DNA of 64,000 bases from Prosthecodimorpha staleyi (GCF_018729455.1 NZ_JAHHZF010000008.1:172886-236885); one strand, 5' to 3'; counted from the first letter of the stretch, positions 35,985 to 46,060 are shown. Numbers and translations are program-made. The notes: generated by a model from the letters alone, not told the origin.

Positions 35985-38570
35985 TCATTCCGCCGCGGTG
36001 GGTGCGACGGCCGAATCGTCGAGATGGCGCGAGCCGGGAAACCGGCAGGTCACCGCGGTGCCGTGCCCCTCGGCGGAGTGGATCGCGATCGAACCGCCAT
36101 GCAGCTCGACGAAGCTCTTCACGATCGACAGGCCGAGACCCGCCCCGCCGCGGTTCGGGCCTTGGCGGCGCGCATGGAAGCGGTCGAACACGGTGCGCAA
36201 CTGGTCGGCCGGGATGCCGATGCCGTCATCCTCCACGCTCAGCACCAGGTCGTCGCCGTCGCGCACCGCGCTGACCCGGACCTCGCCGCCTTCGGGCGAG
36301 AAGCGGATGGCATTGGAGAGAAGGTTGAACAGGATCTGCCGGACGCGCTTCTGGTCGGCGACGAAGGAGCCGACATCCGGGGCGATGCGGGTGGCGAGCC
36401 GGATCGAGGCCGCATCCAGCCGGTCGCGCACGCCCTCGACGGCACCCGAGACGGCCGCGGCGACGTCGGTCTCGACCAGGTCGAGCTTCATGATGCCGGC
36501 ATCGATGGTCGCCAGATCCAGGATGTCGTCCACGATGATCATCAAGGCCTGGCTCGATGTCATGATGTGGCCGGCATAGTCGCGCTGCTTGTCGTTGAGC
36601 GGGCCGGTCTTGTTGTCGGCGAGCAGATGGGCGAAGCCGATGATGTTGGTCAGCGGCGAGCGCAGTTCGTAGGAGACCAGGCCGACGAAATCCGTCTTGA
36701 TCCGGTCGGCCTCCTCGAGCGCGTCGTTCTTCTCCATCAGTGCGCGTTCGACATTCACCGAATCGGTCACGTTGGTGAAGGTCACCATGGTGGCGCCGTC
36801 CGGCAGCGGCACGGCGGCATATTCGAGCGTCAGACCGTCGCGCCGGTCCATGCGGCCGACCAGACGGGTCCGGTTGTCGGCGAGGCCGGTGACGGCGAGC
36901 TTCACCTCGAGCCAGCTTTGCGCGTGGTCGTGCAGGCGCGAACAGTCGCCGATCACCTCGGAGATGTGCGGGCGGGCGGCGAGGCGATTCTCCTCCAGCG
37001 CCCAGAACTGCACGAAGGGCGGGTTCCAAAGGCGCAGCCGGCCGTCGGAACCGAACACCGCCACGGCCTCGTTCAGGTGGTCGAGGGTCTCGCCCTGCAC
37101 GCGGACCAGCGCGTTGTGGCGCTTTTCGAGTTCGAGCCGCTCGGTGACGTTCTCGTAGACATAGGTGACGCCGCCCTGCGGATGCGGATTGGCGATCACT
37201 CGCAGCGTCTGCCCGTCGGGAAGGTGCCACCAGTGCTCGCGCGCCTCCAGCGACTGGTAGGCGGCCAGCATCTCCTTCTTCCAGAGACGGAAATCGGCCT
37301 GTTCGGGCAGTTTGCGCGCGGCGCGCAGCTGATCGAGGATGCGGCTGTCCTCGGGGCGGCCGTCCAGGAAGGCGGTGTCGAGGTTCCACAGGCCGCGATA
37401 GGCGGCGTTGTAGAATTCGAGCCGCTTGTCGGCACCGAAGATGGCCACCGCGGTGGCCAGCTGATCGAGCGTGCGGGCGTGAAAATCGATGGTCCGGCGC
37501 AGTTCCGCCTGAATGCGTTCCAGGTCGGAGATGTCGGTGGCGATGCCGGCCGAGCCGTCGCGTCCGGCCACGTCGACCACGTCGAACACCCGGCGCTGGC
37601 CGGCGGCCACCAGCGGCAGGCGGGCATGGACGGCCGGGGCCTGAATCCGCAGACGCGCCACCGCATCGGTCGCGGCGCGATCGAGCAGTTCCAGGCCGCG
37701 CACCGCGGCGGCGTCCGGATCGGGCGCTTCGACCGCCTGCGCATAGGCCGGATTGACCCAGGTGATCTTGCCGCTTGCGTCGCGCAGCCAGACCGGCATC
37801 GGCGCCGCCTCCAGCATGGCGCGGATCGTCTGCACCTCGCCGACCAGATGCTGGTGGCGTTCCTTCAGGTCGGCGAAGGCGATGCGCTCGGCGGAGAGAT
37901 CGCGGAAGCGGACGAAGGGACGGCCGCCGCCGATGCGTCCGATCGCCTCGATATAGGTGTGCGAGGTCGTCGCCAGTTCGATCGCGAAGGGCGTGCCGCG
38001 CTCGCGCAGGGCGGCGATGCGGTGGTCGAGATCGGAGGCGCTTTCGCGCGACAGCCAGGAACCGAAGGCCAGGAAGGTGCCGCGGGCCTTCGGCGCGCCC
38101 GCGGTCGGGTCGAGCGAACCGACGATGACCGGCGGTTCCTCCGGCCCCGACCAGACCACGACCAGCTGGTCCTCGGCATCGAGCAGGCCTTCGGCGCGAT
38201 CGGCGAGGGCGCGAATGTCGCGGTTCTCGGCCTTGAGACGGTCGATCTCGCGCTCCTGCCGCGTCCGCACCCGCATCATGCCGACGGCGCTGGCGACCGC
38301 GACGGTCAAGACGCCGGTCAGGAGCGCGGTCAGCATGATCTCGTGGGAGTAGAGGCTGCCGACGGTGACGGCCGTGTCCTCGGCGGCGGCGAAGGCCGGC
38401 AGCGCCAGGGTCGGCAGGACGGCCAGTCCGGCGGCACAGTGCCGGGCGACATCGTGGGCGAACGGCGGGCGGACGGTCGGGGCGACGAGCCGGGCATGCG
38501 CGGTCTGGCCGAAAACGGCGTCGAATTTCGGGAACCTTGCCCGAATCCGTGCTCGCCTCCGCGGTGCCAT
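35985..38570 (-). CDS. divL: DivL-type PAS sensor kinase with Tyr in place of the phospho-His
   Basis: An 861-aa membrane kinase. A hydrophobic leader and one membrane helix are followed by a coiled coil (RTRQEREIDRLKAENRDI) and several PAS domains (VWLRDASGKITWVNPAYAQA; LNEAVAVFGSDGRLRLWNPPF). The dimerisation helix reads FVGLVSYELRSPLTNIIGF: the normal His is Tyr634. The ATPase domain is intact (NLLSNAIRFS, EDDGIGIP, GGAGLGLSIVKSFVELH). A Tyr at this site is the hallmark of DivL, which steers CckA and hence CtrA activity in alphaproteobacterial cell cycles. ATG at 38570 has AAAGGA at good spacing; a GTG at 38624 is an alternative. It heads the tsaE-murU-addB-addA-trxA block. Confidence 0.88.
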   Translation of the reverse strand: MAPRRRARIRARFPKFDAVFGQTAHARLVAPTVRPPFAHDVARHCAAGLAVLPTLALPAFAAAEDTAVTVGSLYSHEIMLTALLTGVLTVAVASAVGMMRVRTRQEREIDRLKAENRDIRALADRAEGLLDAEDQLVVVWSGPEEPPVIVGSLDPTAGAPKARGTFLAFGSWLSRESASDLDHRIAALRERGTPFAIELATTSHTYIEAIGRIGGGRPFVRFRDLSAERIAFADLKERHQHLVGEVQTIRAMLEAAPMPVWLRDASGKITWVNPAYAQAVEAPDPDAAAVRGLELLDRAATDAVARLRIQAPAVHARLPLVAAGQRRVFDVVDVAGRDGSAGIATDISDLERIQAELRRTIDFHARTLDQLATAVAIFGADKRLEFYNAAYRGLWNLDTAFLDGRPEDSRILDQLRAARKLPEQADFRLWKKEMLAAYQSLEAREHWWHLPDGQTLRVIANPHPQGGVTYVYENVTERLELEKRHNALVRVQGETLDHLNEAVAVFGSDGRLRLWNPPFVQFWALEENRLAARPHISEVIGDCSRLHDHAQSWLEVKLAVTGLADNRTRLVGRMDRRDGLTLEYAAVPLPDGATMVTFTNVTDSVNVERALMEKNDALEEADRIKTDFVGLVSYELRSPLTNIIGFAHLLADNKTGPLNDKQRDYAGHIMTSSQALMIIVDDILDLATIDAGIMKLDLVETDVAAAVSGAVEGVRDRLDAASIRLATRIAPDVGSFVADQKRVRQILFNLLSNAIRFSPEGGEVRVSAVRDGDDLVLSVEDDGIGIPADQLRTVFDRFHARRQGPNRGGAGLGLSIVKSFVELHGGSIAIHSAEGHGTAVTCRFPGSRHLDDSAVAPTAAE

Positions 38571-38719
38571 GCCGAGGGTCCTTTCCCTGCCTGAGACGTG
38601 AAATGGAACGCGATTCCGAGGCACCGCGGCCGTTCAACGGCCTTCGTCCTGTCGAATCGCTCCGACGATAACCCGTCGCCGGACGGCTGGGGAGAGTCCG
38701 TTCGGTAAAAATTGAAAGA

Positions 38720-38740
38720 CCGCACCGTATTCCGGTGCGG
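38720..38740 (-). terminator. Rho-independent terminator after ahcY
   Basis: An 8-bp perfect stem (CCGCACCG / CGGTGCGG) with a five-base loop lies 31 bp after the ahcY stop. Read on the minus strand it is followed by TCTTTCAATTTTT. It separates ahcY from divL. Confidence 0.82.
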
Positions 38741-38771
38741 CCTCAAGATGTTGATTAAAGTCGGAGGCGGC

Positions 38772-40172
<1,401 letters not shown>

Positions 40173-40290
40173 GGAGCACTCCGGGCCGCGGCCTTCCGCG
40201 GCCGACATACGGGTTCCCGCAGGCGTCCGCTGCTGCGGGACACCTGTCGTCGAGCGGGCTTATAGCCGAGGCGGGGATGTCCGGCAACAA

Positions 40291-40314
40291 GGATATAAAG
40301 ATTTCTTTATATCC
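40291..40314. promoter_or_regulatory. 24-bp palindromic operator upstream of ahcY (SahR/SamR-type candidate)
   Basis: Two perfect 11-bp arms, GGATATAAAGA and TCTTTATATCC, flank a TT. The element lies 119 bp upstream of ahcY and 95 bp upstream of the divergent YbjQ-like gene. Symmetric AAAGA/TCTTT sites upstream of ahcY and met genes fit the ArsR-family SAH/SAM regulators as I recall them. No binding data here, and the regulator gene is not in the window. Confidence 0.65.
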
Positions 40315-40408
40315 CTCGGCGAACGTGGTTTCCGATCTTTGCCGGGCATGGAACCGTTCTGAAACATGCGGCCGTTAGAGTGGCGACGCGCTTCCGACGG
40401 AGGGTTCC

Positions 40409-40741
40409 ATGATCCGCAGCGACTTCATCACCACCGGGTTCGGCTTCCAGCGCTACCGCGTCGTGCGCGAGATCGGCATCGCCCACGGCATCGTGGTGCG
40501 CTCGCGCTCGATCGTCGGCAACTTCCTCGGTTCGCTGCAGACCATCTTCGGCGGCAACATCACGATCTACACCGAACTCTGCGAGCAGGCGCGCAAGCAG
40601 GCCTTCGAGAAGATGATGCAGGACGCCGCCGGCCTCGGCGCCAATGCGATCATCGGATTCCGTTTCGAATCGACCGATATCGGCCAGGGCCTGACCGAAG
40701 TTCTGGCCTACGGAACGGCCGTGGAAGTCACCCCGATGTGA
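40409..40741 (+). CDS. YbjQ-family (UPF0145) protein
   Basis: A 110-aa small protein of the YbjQ/UPF0145 family (heavy-metal-binding-domain-like by name, function unproven). It shows the family pattern [22 protein letters not shown], a central [31 protein letters not shown] and the closing [18 protein letters not shown] precedes the ATG. It is divergent from ahcY and is followed on the same strand by a DUF4337 gene after 103 bp. Family members form small oligomeric rings; no enzymatic role can be given. Confidence 0.88.
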   Translation: MIRSDFITTGFGFQRYRVVREIGIAHGIVVRSRSIVGNFLGSLQTIFGGNITIYTELCEQARKQAFEKMMQDAAGLGANAIIGFRFESTDIGQGLTEVLAYGTAVEVTPM

Positions 40742-40844
40742 GCCGATCCGCCACGCGAACCGGCAGTTCCGTAAGGTTATCGACAGCCTTGCCGCAGCCG
40801 CAATCTGCCGGCATCGCGACGTCGGGGAACTGACGGAGGGGACC

Positions 40845-41423
40845 ATGACCGACGCGACCGCGCACCAGCCGGAAAGCCAGGAATCGCGGGATCATTTCAA
40901 CAACATGATCGCCATCGCGGTGGCGCTCATCTCGGCCTTCATGGCGGTCTCCAAGGTCAAGGACGACAACATCGTCCAGGCCATGCAGAAGGCCCAAAGC
41001 GAGGTCCTCGACAACTGGAACGTCTATCAGGCGCGTCAGCAGCGCCGCGTGCTCGGCGAATATATCCTGTCGCAGACCAAGGCGGTGACGCCGGAGCCCT
41101 ATCCCGAGCGGGTCGCCAAGGCGATGGCCGAATGGCAGAAGGCGGTCGACGATTCCAAGACGCGCGCCGACCAGGCGGCCGCCAAGGCCAAGGCCGCGCA
41201 GGAAGCCTACGATTCGCTGAACGACCGCGACGACCTGTTCGACCTGTCCGACGCCATGCTGTCGGTGTCGCTGGCGCTGTTCGCCATCACGGCGCTGATC
41301 CGCGTCCGCTGGCTGTTCGGCCTGGCCACCGGGCTCGGCCTGCTCGGCATGTTCTTCGGCTCCGCCGGCTTCGGCGGCTGGACGCAGTTCCATCCCAATT
41401 GGCTGGTCGCGCTGCTTAGCTGA
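40845..41423 (+). CDS. DUF4337 membrane protein
   Basis: A 192-aa protein matching the DUF4337 pattern: a short N-terminus with RDHFNNMIAIAVALISAFMAV (first membrane helix), a central soluble helical segment, and two C-terminal helices (LSVSLALFAITALIRVRWLF; GLATGLGLLGMFFGSAGF). The central part contains a long Ala/Lys-rich coiled coil (ADQAAAKAKAAQEAYDSLN). Function unknown. A strong GGAGGGGACC precedes the ATG. Its end overlaps the end of the convergent oxyR gene by 8 bp. Confidence 0.85.
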   Translation: MTDATAHQPESQESRDHFNNMIAIAVALISAFMAVSKVKDDNIVQAMQKAQSEVLDNWNVYQARQQRRVLGEYILSQTKAVTPEPYPERVAKAMAEWQKAVDDSKTRADQAAAKAKAAQEAYDSLNDRDDLFDLSDAMLSVSLALFAITALIRVRWLFGLATGLGLLGMFFGSAGFGGWTQFHPNWLVALLS

Positions 41424-42384
41424 GGCTCGCCTGGGACCCGCCCGTCCCGTCCTTCGACCCGGCAAGACGGGCCTCCGGCTCGCGTTGGGCCTCCGGCCCA
41501 CAATGGGCTTCGGCCAGGACGGCCCCGAGGGCCTCGTAATCCCGTCGGCGCGGCGAGGTGCGGCGCCAGGCGAGACCGATGGTCCGGCTCGGTTCGGGCG
41601 CGGCGAAGCGGGTGACGGCGACGCGCGGATTGTTGCGGGTTTCCGCTTCGACCGACATGTCGGGCAGGAGCGTGACGCCGTAGCCGTTGGCGACCAGCTG
41701 CAGCACGGTGGCGAGACTGGTCGCGCCCAGTTGGGCACGCAGGTCCGGGCGGGTCGCGCCGCACAGCGCCAAGGCCTGATCGCGCAGGCAATGGCCCTCC
41801 TCGAGCAGCAGCACCCGCTCGGTTTCCAGGATGCCGTGGATGGCGGGCGGCGTGGCCGGCCGGCGGTCGGCGGCGCTGGCCAGAACGAAGGGATCGTCGA
41901 AGAGCGGCCGCTCCTCCAGATCGTTGCGCCCGGACGGCAGCGCGATCAGCACGGCATCGAGCCGTCCGTCGGCGAGATCGTCGACGATCAGGCGCGTCTG
42001 GCTTTCGCGCAGTTCCAGCCGCAGGGCCGGATGGCGCGCCTGCAGCAGCGGCAGGACGGCCGGCAGCAGATAGGGGGCGATCGACGGGATCACGCCGAGC
42101 CGCAGCGGGCCGGTCAGCGGCGCGCTCGCCTGCCGGGCGACGCCGACCAGGTCGTCGACCGCGGCCAGGATGGCGCGGGCGCGCCCGACCACTTCGACGC
42201 CGGCCGGCGTCAGGCCGATGCTGCCGCGCGTCCGTTCGACCAGCCCGACGCCGAGGCGGGCCTCCAGTTCCTGGATCTGTTGCGAAAGCCCGGGCTGCGA
42301 GACCGCGCACTCGTCCGCGGCGTGGCCGAAATGGCGATGTCGGGCGAGCGCTTCCAGATAGCGCAGCTGGCGCAGTGAAATCAC
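41416..42384 (-). CDS. oxyR: Hydrogen-peroxide-inducible genes activator OxyR (LysR family)
   Basis: A 322-aa LysR-type regulator. The N-terminal HTH is LRQLRYLEALARHRHFGHAA, continuing AVSQPGLSQQIQELEARLG. The effector domain keeps both peroxide-sensing cysteines at Cys199 and Cys208 in EEGHCLRDQALALC, exactly the spacing and numbering of the E. coli protein. When oxidised they form a disulfide that activates DNA binding. The gene is divergent from katA, its expected target, across 174 bp. The C-terminal 40 residues are a low-complexity extension (EAQREPEARLAG). Confidence 0.95.
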   Translation of the reverse strand: MISLRQLRYLEALARHRHFGHAADECAVSQPGLSQQIQELEARLGVGLVERTRGSIGLTPAGVEVVGRARAILAAVDDLVGVARQASAPLTGPLRLGVIPSIAPYLLPAVLPLLQARHPALRLELRESQTRLIVDDLADGRLDAVLIALPSGRNDLEERPLFDDPFVLASAADRRPATPPAIHGILETERVLLLEEGHCLRDQALALCGATRPDLRAQLGATSLATVLQLVANGYGVTLLPDMSVEAETRNNPRVAVTRFAAPEPSRTIGLAWRRTSPRRRDYEALGAVLAEAHCGPEAQREPEARLAGSKDGTGGSQASLS

Positions 42385-42450
42385 GAAGGACCGTCCTCCT
42401 GCGGCGGCGAGCCACCGGGTGCCGATCCCTGCAGCAAGGCCGAGGGATCG

Positions 42451-42505
42451 ATTTTTTATAACTTGAAATTATCGAGCCTGCCATAACTTTCGATTGGACG
42501 TTATC
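42451..42505. promoter_or_regulatory. AT-rich oxyR/katA divergent control region with OxyR-like half sites
   Basis: This stretch is clearly AT-rich against its surroundings. It contains ATAA-N7-TTAT at 42458-42472 and a further ATAA (42483) and TTAT (42501), which resemble the ATAG-N7-CTAT spacing of OxyR tetramer sites. It probably holds both divergent promoters. The exact footprint is not certain. Confidence 0.5.
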
Positions 42506-42558
42506 GACACCTTCCGGGACAGTGCGCGTCGAACCATCGACCCGAACGGAGACAGCCC

Positions 42559-44034
42559 GTGACCCGGACCCTGACCACCACCGCCGGCGCGCCCATCGCC
42601 GACAACCAGAATTCGCTCTCGGCCGGGCGGAACGGACCGCTCCTGCTGCAGGACTGGCAGCTGATCGAGAAGCTCGCCCATCAGAACCGCGAGCGCATTC
42701 CGGAGCGCGTCGTCCACGCCAAGGGATCGGCCGCCTACGGCACGCTGACCATCACCAACGACATCACCGCCTATTCCAAGGCCAAGCTGTTCGACGCCCT
42801 CGGCAAGAAGACCGAAGTGCTGCTGCGCTTCTCGACGGTTGCCGGAGAGCGCGGCGCGGCCGATGCCGAGCGCGACGTGCGCGGCTTCGCCCTCAAGATC
42901 TATACCGAGGAGGGCAACTGGGATCTGGTCGGCAACAACACGCCGGTCTTCTTTATCCGCGATCCGCTCAAGTTCCCGGACTTCATCCGCACCCAGAAGC
43001 GGCATCCGTCGACCAACCTGCGCTCGCCGACGGCGATGTGGGACTTCTGGTCGCTGTCGCCGGAGAGCCTGCACCAGGTCACCATCCTGATGTCCGACCG
43101 CGGCCTGCCGCAGGGCTACCGCTTCATGAACGGCTACGGGTCGCACACCTATTCGTTCATCAATGCGGCCGGCGAGCGCTACTGGGTCAAGTTCCACTTC
43201 AAGTCCCTGCAGGGCATCAAGACCTGGACCAACCGCGAGGGTGAGGCGGTCGTCGCCAAGGACCGCGAGAGCGCCCAGCGCGACCTCTACGACGCCATCG
43301 AGACCGGCGACTTCCCGCGCTGGCGCTTCTGCGTCCAGATCATGCCGGAGGCCGATGCCGACAAGACGCCCTACAATCCCTTCGACCTGACCAAGGTCTG
43401 GCCGCATGCCGACTATCCGCTGATCGAGGTCGGCATTCTGGAGTTGAACCGCAACCCGCGGCACTATTTCGCCGAGGTCGAGCAGGCCAGTTTCTCGCCG
43501 TCCAACATCGTGCCGGGCATCGGCTTCTCGCCGGACAAGATGCTGCAGGGCCGCATCTTCGCCTATGCGGATGCGCATCGCTACCGCGTCGGCACCCACT
43601 ACGAGGCCCTGCCGGTCAACCGGCCGCGCTGCCCGGTCGCCCACTATCACGCCGACGGCTCGATGCTGCACGACATCCCCGAGCGCGGCGACGCCTATTA
43701 CGAACCCAACACAATGGGCGGCCCGGCCGAGGACAACCGTTTCGCCGAACCGCCCCTGAAGATCTCCGGCGACGCCGACCGCTGGAACCATCGCGACGGC
43801 AATGACGACTACGGCCAGGCCGGCGCCCTGTTCCGCCTGATGAGCCCGGATCAGCGCGAGCGGCTGATGGACAACATCGCCGAGGCCATGCAGGGCGTGC
43901 CGGAGGCGATCGTCCGCCGCCAGGTGGTGCATTTCCACCGCGCCGACCCGGCCTACGGCCTCGGCGTCGCCCTGCGCATGAAGCTCGACACGATGAATCT
44001 CGACCCCCAGGCCCTCTCCAGCGCCGCGGAGTGA
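42559..44034 (+). CDS. katA: Catalase, small-subunit monofunctional (haem b)
   Basis: A 491-aa clade-3-type catalase that dismutates hydrogen peroxide. The distal His53 lies in [12 protein letters not shown], the distal Asn126 in [14 protein letters not shown], and the haem-ligating Tyr336 in [15 protein letters not shown]. Length and the end ([12 protein letters not shown]) fit small-subunit catalases. It starts from GTG at 42559. The divergent oxyR and the shared AT-rich interval suggest peroxide induction. A 68-aa gene follows 5 bp later and may be cotranscribed, before a strong terminator. Confidence 0.96.
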   Translation: MTRTLTTTAGAPIADNQNSLSAGRNGPLLLQDWQLIEKLAHQNRERIPERVVHAKGSAAYGTLTITNDITAYSKAKLFDALGKKTEVLLRFSTVAGERGAADAERDVRGFALKIYTEEGNWDLVGNNTPVFFIRDPLKFPDFIRTQKRHPSTNLRSPTAMWDFWSLSPESLHQVTILMSDRGLPQGYRFMNGYGSHTYSFINAAGERYWVKFHFKSLQGIKTWTNREGEAVVAKDRESAQRDLYDAIETGDFPRWRFCVQIMPEADADKTPYNPFDLTKVWPHADYPLIEVGILELNRNPRHYFAEVEQASFSPSNIVPGIGFSPDKMLQGRIFAYADAHRYRVGTHYEALPVNRPRCPVAHYHADGSMLHDIPERGDAYYEPNTMGGPAEDNRFAEPPLKISGDADRWNHRDGNDDYGQAGALFRLMSPDQRERLMDNIAEAMQGVPEAIVRRQVVHFHRADPAYGLGVALRMKLDTMNLDPQALSSAAE

Positions 44035-44039
44035 CCCCC

Positions 44040-44246
44040 ATGCCGCACGACACCCTCCGTTCCAATTCCGCCGCCTTCCGGGTCGGCGACTTCACCATCC
44101 CGGCCAATGTCGAGGCCTTGAACGGCGCCCTCGCCGAAAAGGGCATCGCCTCCGAGCGCATCGTCGCCGTGCACCTCCTCGCCGGCGCCCACATGGCCTT
44201 CGGCGACAACGGCCCGCGCTACCACGTCCTCTACCGCGAGGCGTAA
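44040..44246 (+). CDS. Small protein of unknown function following katA
   Basis: A 68-aa acidic/neutral protein (MPHDTLRSNSAAFRVGDFTI...) that I do not recognise. It has no membrane segment. The ATG at 44040 has GGAG 9 bases upstream inside the end of katA; alternatively a GTG at 44031 overlaps the katA stop (GTGA), which would be direct coupling. Base and codon use match the host. Position between katA and its terminator suggests a role in the peroxide response, but that is inference. The last codons lie within a 20-bp tandem duplication. Confidence 0.6.
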   Translation: MPHDTLRSNSAAFRVGDFTIPANVEALNGALAEKGIASERIVAVHLLAGAHMAFGDNGPRYHVLYREA

Positions 44247-44282
44247 GCCTCGCCAGCGCGGCGTGAGCGTCGCCAGCGAGGC
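44243..44282. repeat. Tandem 20-bp duplication at the end of the small katA-linked gene
   Basis: Two adjacent 20-base copies (GCGTAAGCCTCGCCAGCGCG and its near copy) agree at 17 positions. The first contains the stop codon of the 68-aa gene. It lies close to the left edge of the AT-rich island. Confidence 0.7.
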
Positions 44283-44343
44283 CTGACCCGGTCCGGAAGG
44301 CGGGCAGTCGGATTCCCCAGCTGATGCCCGTCGACCGCGACAG

Positions 44344-44371
44344 GGCCCGGCGATCTCCCGATCGCCGGGCC
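44344..44371 (+). terminator. Strong terminator hairpin after the katA operon
   Basis: A perfect 12-bp stem (GGCCCGGCGATC / GATCGCCGGGCC) with a TCCC tetraloop is followed by TCAAATTTT. The AT-rich island starts directly after it. Confidence 0.85.
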
Positions 44372-44694
44372 TCAAATTTTAAGGCAAGTGCAAAATTCGC
44401 ACTCTTTTTTGGAGTAATATGATAAAAATCAATGGGTTAATTCGTCGTCTGATCTGTCCTGTCAGCGCTACTTCATCATTTTTAGGCGCGATACGAAGGG
44501 CATATACCAGGACTGTCGTTAGCGGTGACTGCACCGGCATCCAGCCGACTTCGACTTCCGCCACTGCAACTACGCTGCGCTCGAATGTGGTGACAAAATG
44601 CGCGCGTAGTGCGCTAATTCTGGTATCGTCGTAGGGCGGTTGTCCTGCTTTGGCTCATCCGTGGCCGCACAAGACGGTCTGATTGGGGTCAGTC
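44372..44694. other. AT-rich gene-poor left edge of the island (323 bp)
   Basis: No gene is well supported. A weak hairpin AGTGC/GCACT followed by six T (44387-44410) is present. A 71-codon frame at 44419-44634 has GGAG four bases before its ATG, but the product is low-complexity Ser/Thr-rich without any recognised motif, so I do not call it. No tRNA remnant or integrase piece was identified. It should contain the promoter of the PIN module. Confidence 0.45.
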
Positions 44695-45552
44695 GTGAGC
44701 AAGTCACTTTCCATCACGGTATACCCTTCAGCGCTTGGCGCTGAGTTCCTTTCGGTATCCGACGCAATGCGCCAGATACTTGATATTGTTGACGCTTTGG
44801 AGAAAACGGAAGCAGTATCCACAACTGAACGAAAAGTTGTGTGGCGCCTAGTTGAGGCGCACACAAACTCGCCTCCGCTAACAATCACGGCAGAGGCGTT
44901 TCCTGTTAATCCTACTGTTTCAATTGGCCTAATTGCTGATCAGCTCGCGAGCACTTTTGCGGCCGGGATACAGTGCCTGCTTGAGGGGCAAAGTCCTGAG
45001 TGGATTGGTCATGAAGTTGCTTCGCCACTAAAGAGGGCGTTCCAGCGGAACATGAACGGTGTCGGTCGTACCAGGATTGAACTTGCGGAAGGTCGTGCAA
45101 TCGACGTAGTACCGTCTACTGCGCAAGCAGCCGTCATAGCGCTTGATCGCATCGAACTAAACAGCCGTGCGGACATTCCGGATCTTCGCCACACAGAATA
45201 TGGCGATATTGAAACCGAAGTTTGTGGGATAACCCGCTGGAACGACAAGCCAGCTTTGGTAGTCGTGGAGCGCTTGTCGCGCGAGAAGGTTACCTGCGTC
45301 CTGAGCGCAGAATTAGCAGAAAAGCTCGGACCCTCGCATCGGTGGCATGAGGCTTGGGATGGTCAGCGGCTTCTTGTGACAGGTGCTATGCACTACGGTT
45401 CCGATGGCGGTCTCAAGAGAATAGACGCCATTGCCGCCGAAGATATGCCTTGGACTTCCGTATCAATCGCTGATTTGAAGAGTGTCGATATCCTAGGTGG
45501 GTTATCCGTCAGTGAGCATCTTTCCAAGTTGAGAGGTCGCGATTTTGGCTAG
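44695..45552 (+). CDS. Unknown protein translationally coupled to a PIN toxin-like gene (putative antitoxin)
   Basis: A 285-aa soluble protein with codon use unlike its neighbours. I do not recognise the whole. The N-terminal 60 residues include a helical segment (DAMRQILDIVDALEKTE). The region around residues 170-250 (YGDIETEVCGITRWNDKPA, LSREKVTCVLSAELAEKLG, WDGQRLLVTGAMHYGSDGG) has the beta-strand rhythm of an OB-like or small barrel domain. As I recall, similar domains occur in uncharacterised proteins encoded before PIN genes. GTG at 44695 has GGGG 8 bases upstream; a TTG at 44683 would add four residues. Its stop overlaps the PIN gene by 8 bp. An antitoxin or target-recognition role is inferred only from this coupling. 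Confidence 0.65.
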   Translation: MSKSLSITVYPSALGAEFLSVSDAMRQILDIVDALEKTEAVSTTERKVVWRLVEAHTNSPPLTITAEAFPVNPTVSIGLIADQLASTFAAGIQCLLEGQSPEWIGHEVASPLKRAFQRNMNGVGRTRIELAEGRAIDVVPSTAQAAVIALDRIELNSRADIPDLRHTEYGDIETEVCGITRWNDKPALVVVERLSREKVTCVLSAELAEKLGPSHRWHEAWDGQRLLVTGAMHYGSDGGLKRIDAIAAEDMPWTSVSIADLKSVDILGGLSVSEHLSKLRGRDFG

Positions 45553-46060
45553 GCCATCAAAGATATATTGGGATAGTTGTGCTTGGCTTGGATTCTTGAA
45601 TGGGGAGCCAGACAAGAAGCGAGAACTTGAAATCGTTTATGAACAAGCCCGAAAGGGATACTATGAGCTTTGGACATCAACACTGTCGATGGTTGAGGTT
45701 CGGCGTCTTGATTCTGAAAAGTACGTCCCAAAACCCCTCAGCGATGAAAATGCGATTATAATCCAGCGTCTATTTCGACAGCCGTTTGTAAAGGCTATTC
45801 CCCTTGGTGTTGAAATCGCTGACAGCGCAAGAGATTTGTTTCGACTGACCCCGGGGCTTACGAAATTTCAAGACGCAATCCATCTTGCTTCAGCGTTGAG
45901 ATGGGACTCTCAGATAATGCATACATATGACAACGATGATCTTCTGCACTTAAATCTAAAATTCAAATGCAAGAACGGTGAAAAACTCAACATATGCTAT
46001 CCCGATGAGACAACTGATGGTCCCCTCTTCTCTCAAAACAATAACAAGAGGCCGGGTTAG
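45545..46060 (+). CDS. PIN-domain protein (VapC-like putative RNase)
   Basis: A 171-aa PIN-fold protein. The four acidic metal-binding positions are visible: Asp10 in IYWDSCAWLGFLNGE, Glu51 in TSTLSMVEVRRL, Asp110 in TKFQDAIHLASAL and Asp129 in HTYDNDDLLHL. PIN proteins of this kind are magnesium-dependent ribonucleases and often toxins of type II modules. It is longer than typical VapC (about 130 aa), with a 30-residue C-terminal extension. The start is TTG at 45545, inside the end of the upstream gene (8-bp overlap) with GAGAGG before it, so translation depends on that gene. The partner is not a small VapB-type antitoxin but a 285-aa protein. Confidence 0.82.
   Translation: MARPSKIYWDSCAWLGFLNGEPDKKRELEIVYEQARKGYYELWTSTLSMVEVRRLDSEKYVPKPLSDENAIIIQRLFRQPFVKAIPLGVEIADSARDLFRLTPGLTKFQDAIHLASALRWDSQIMHTYDNDDLLHLNLKFKCKNGEKLNICYPDETTDGPLFSQNNNKRPG

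Noticed and set aside
40173..40290. Possible SAH riboswitch in the ahcY leader (a CCCGCAG/CTGCGGG hairpin at 40216-40239)
   Set aside because: The conserved core bases of the SAH riboswitch as I know them are not visible, and the upstream palindrome suggests protein-based control.
41207..42484. A 425-codon minus-strand frame overlapping oxyR
   Set aside because: It is a frame shadow of oxyR with Arg/Ala/Pro-rich product and no motif.
44419..44634. A 71-codon frame with GGAG before its ATG at the left edge of the island
   Set aside because: The product is a Ser/Thr-rich low-complexity sequence with no motif; the region has no other coding signs. It could still be real, so it is mentioned in the gap entry.
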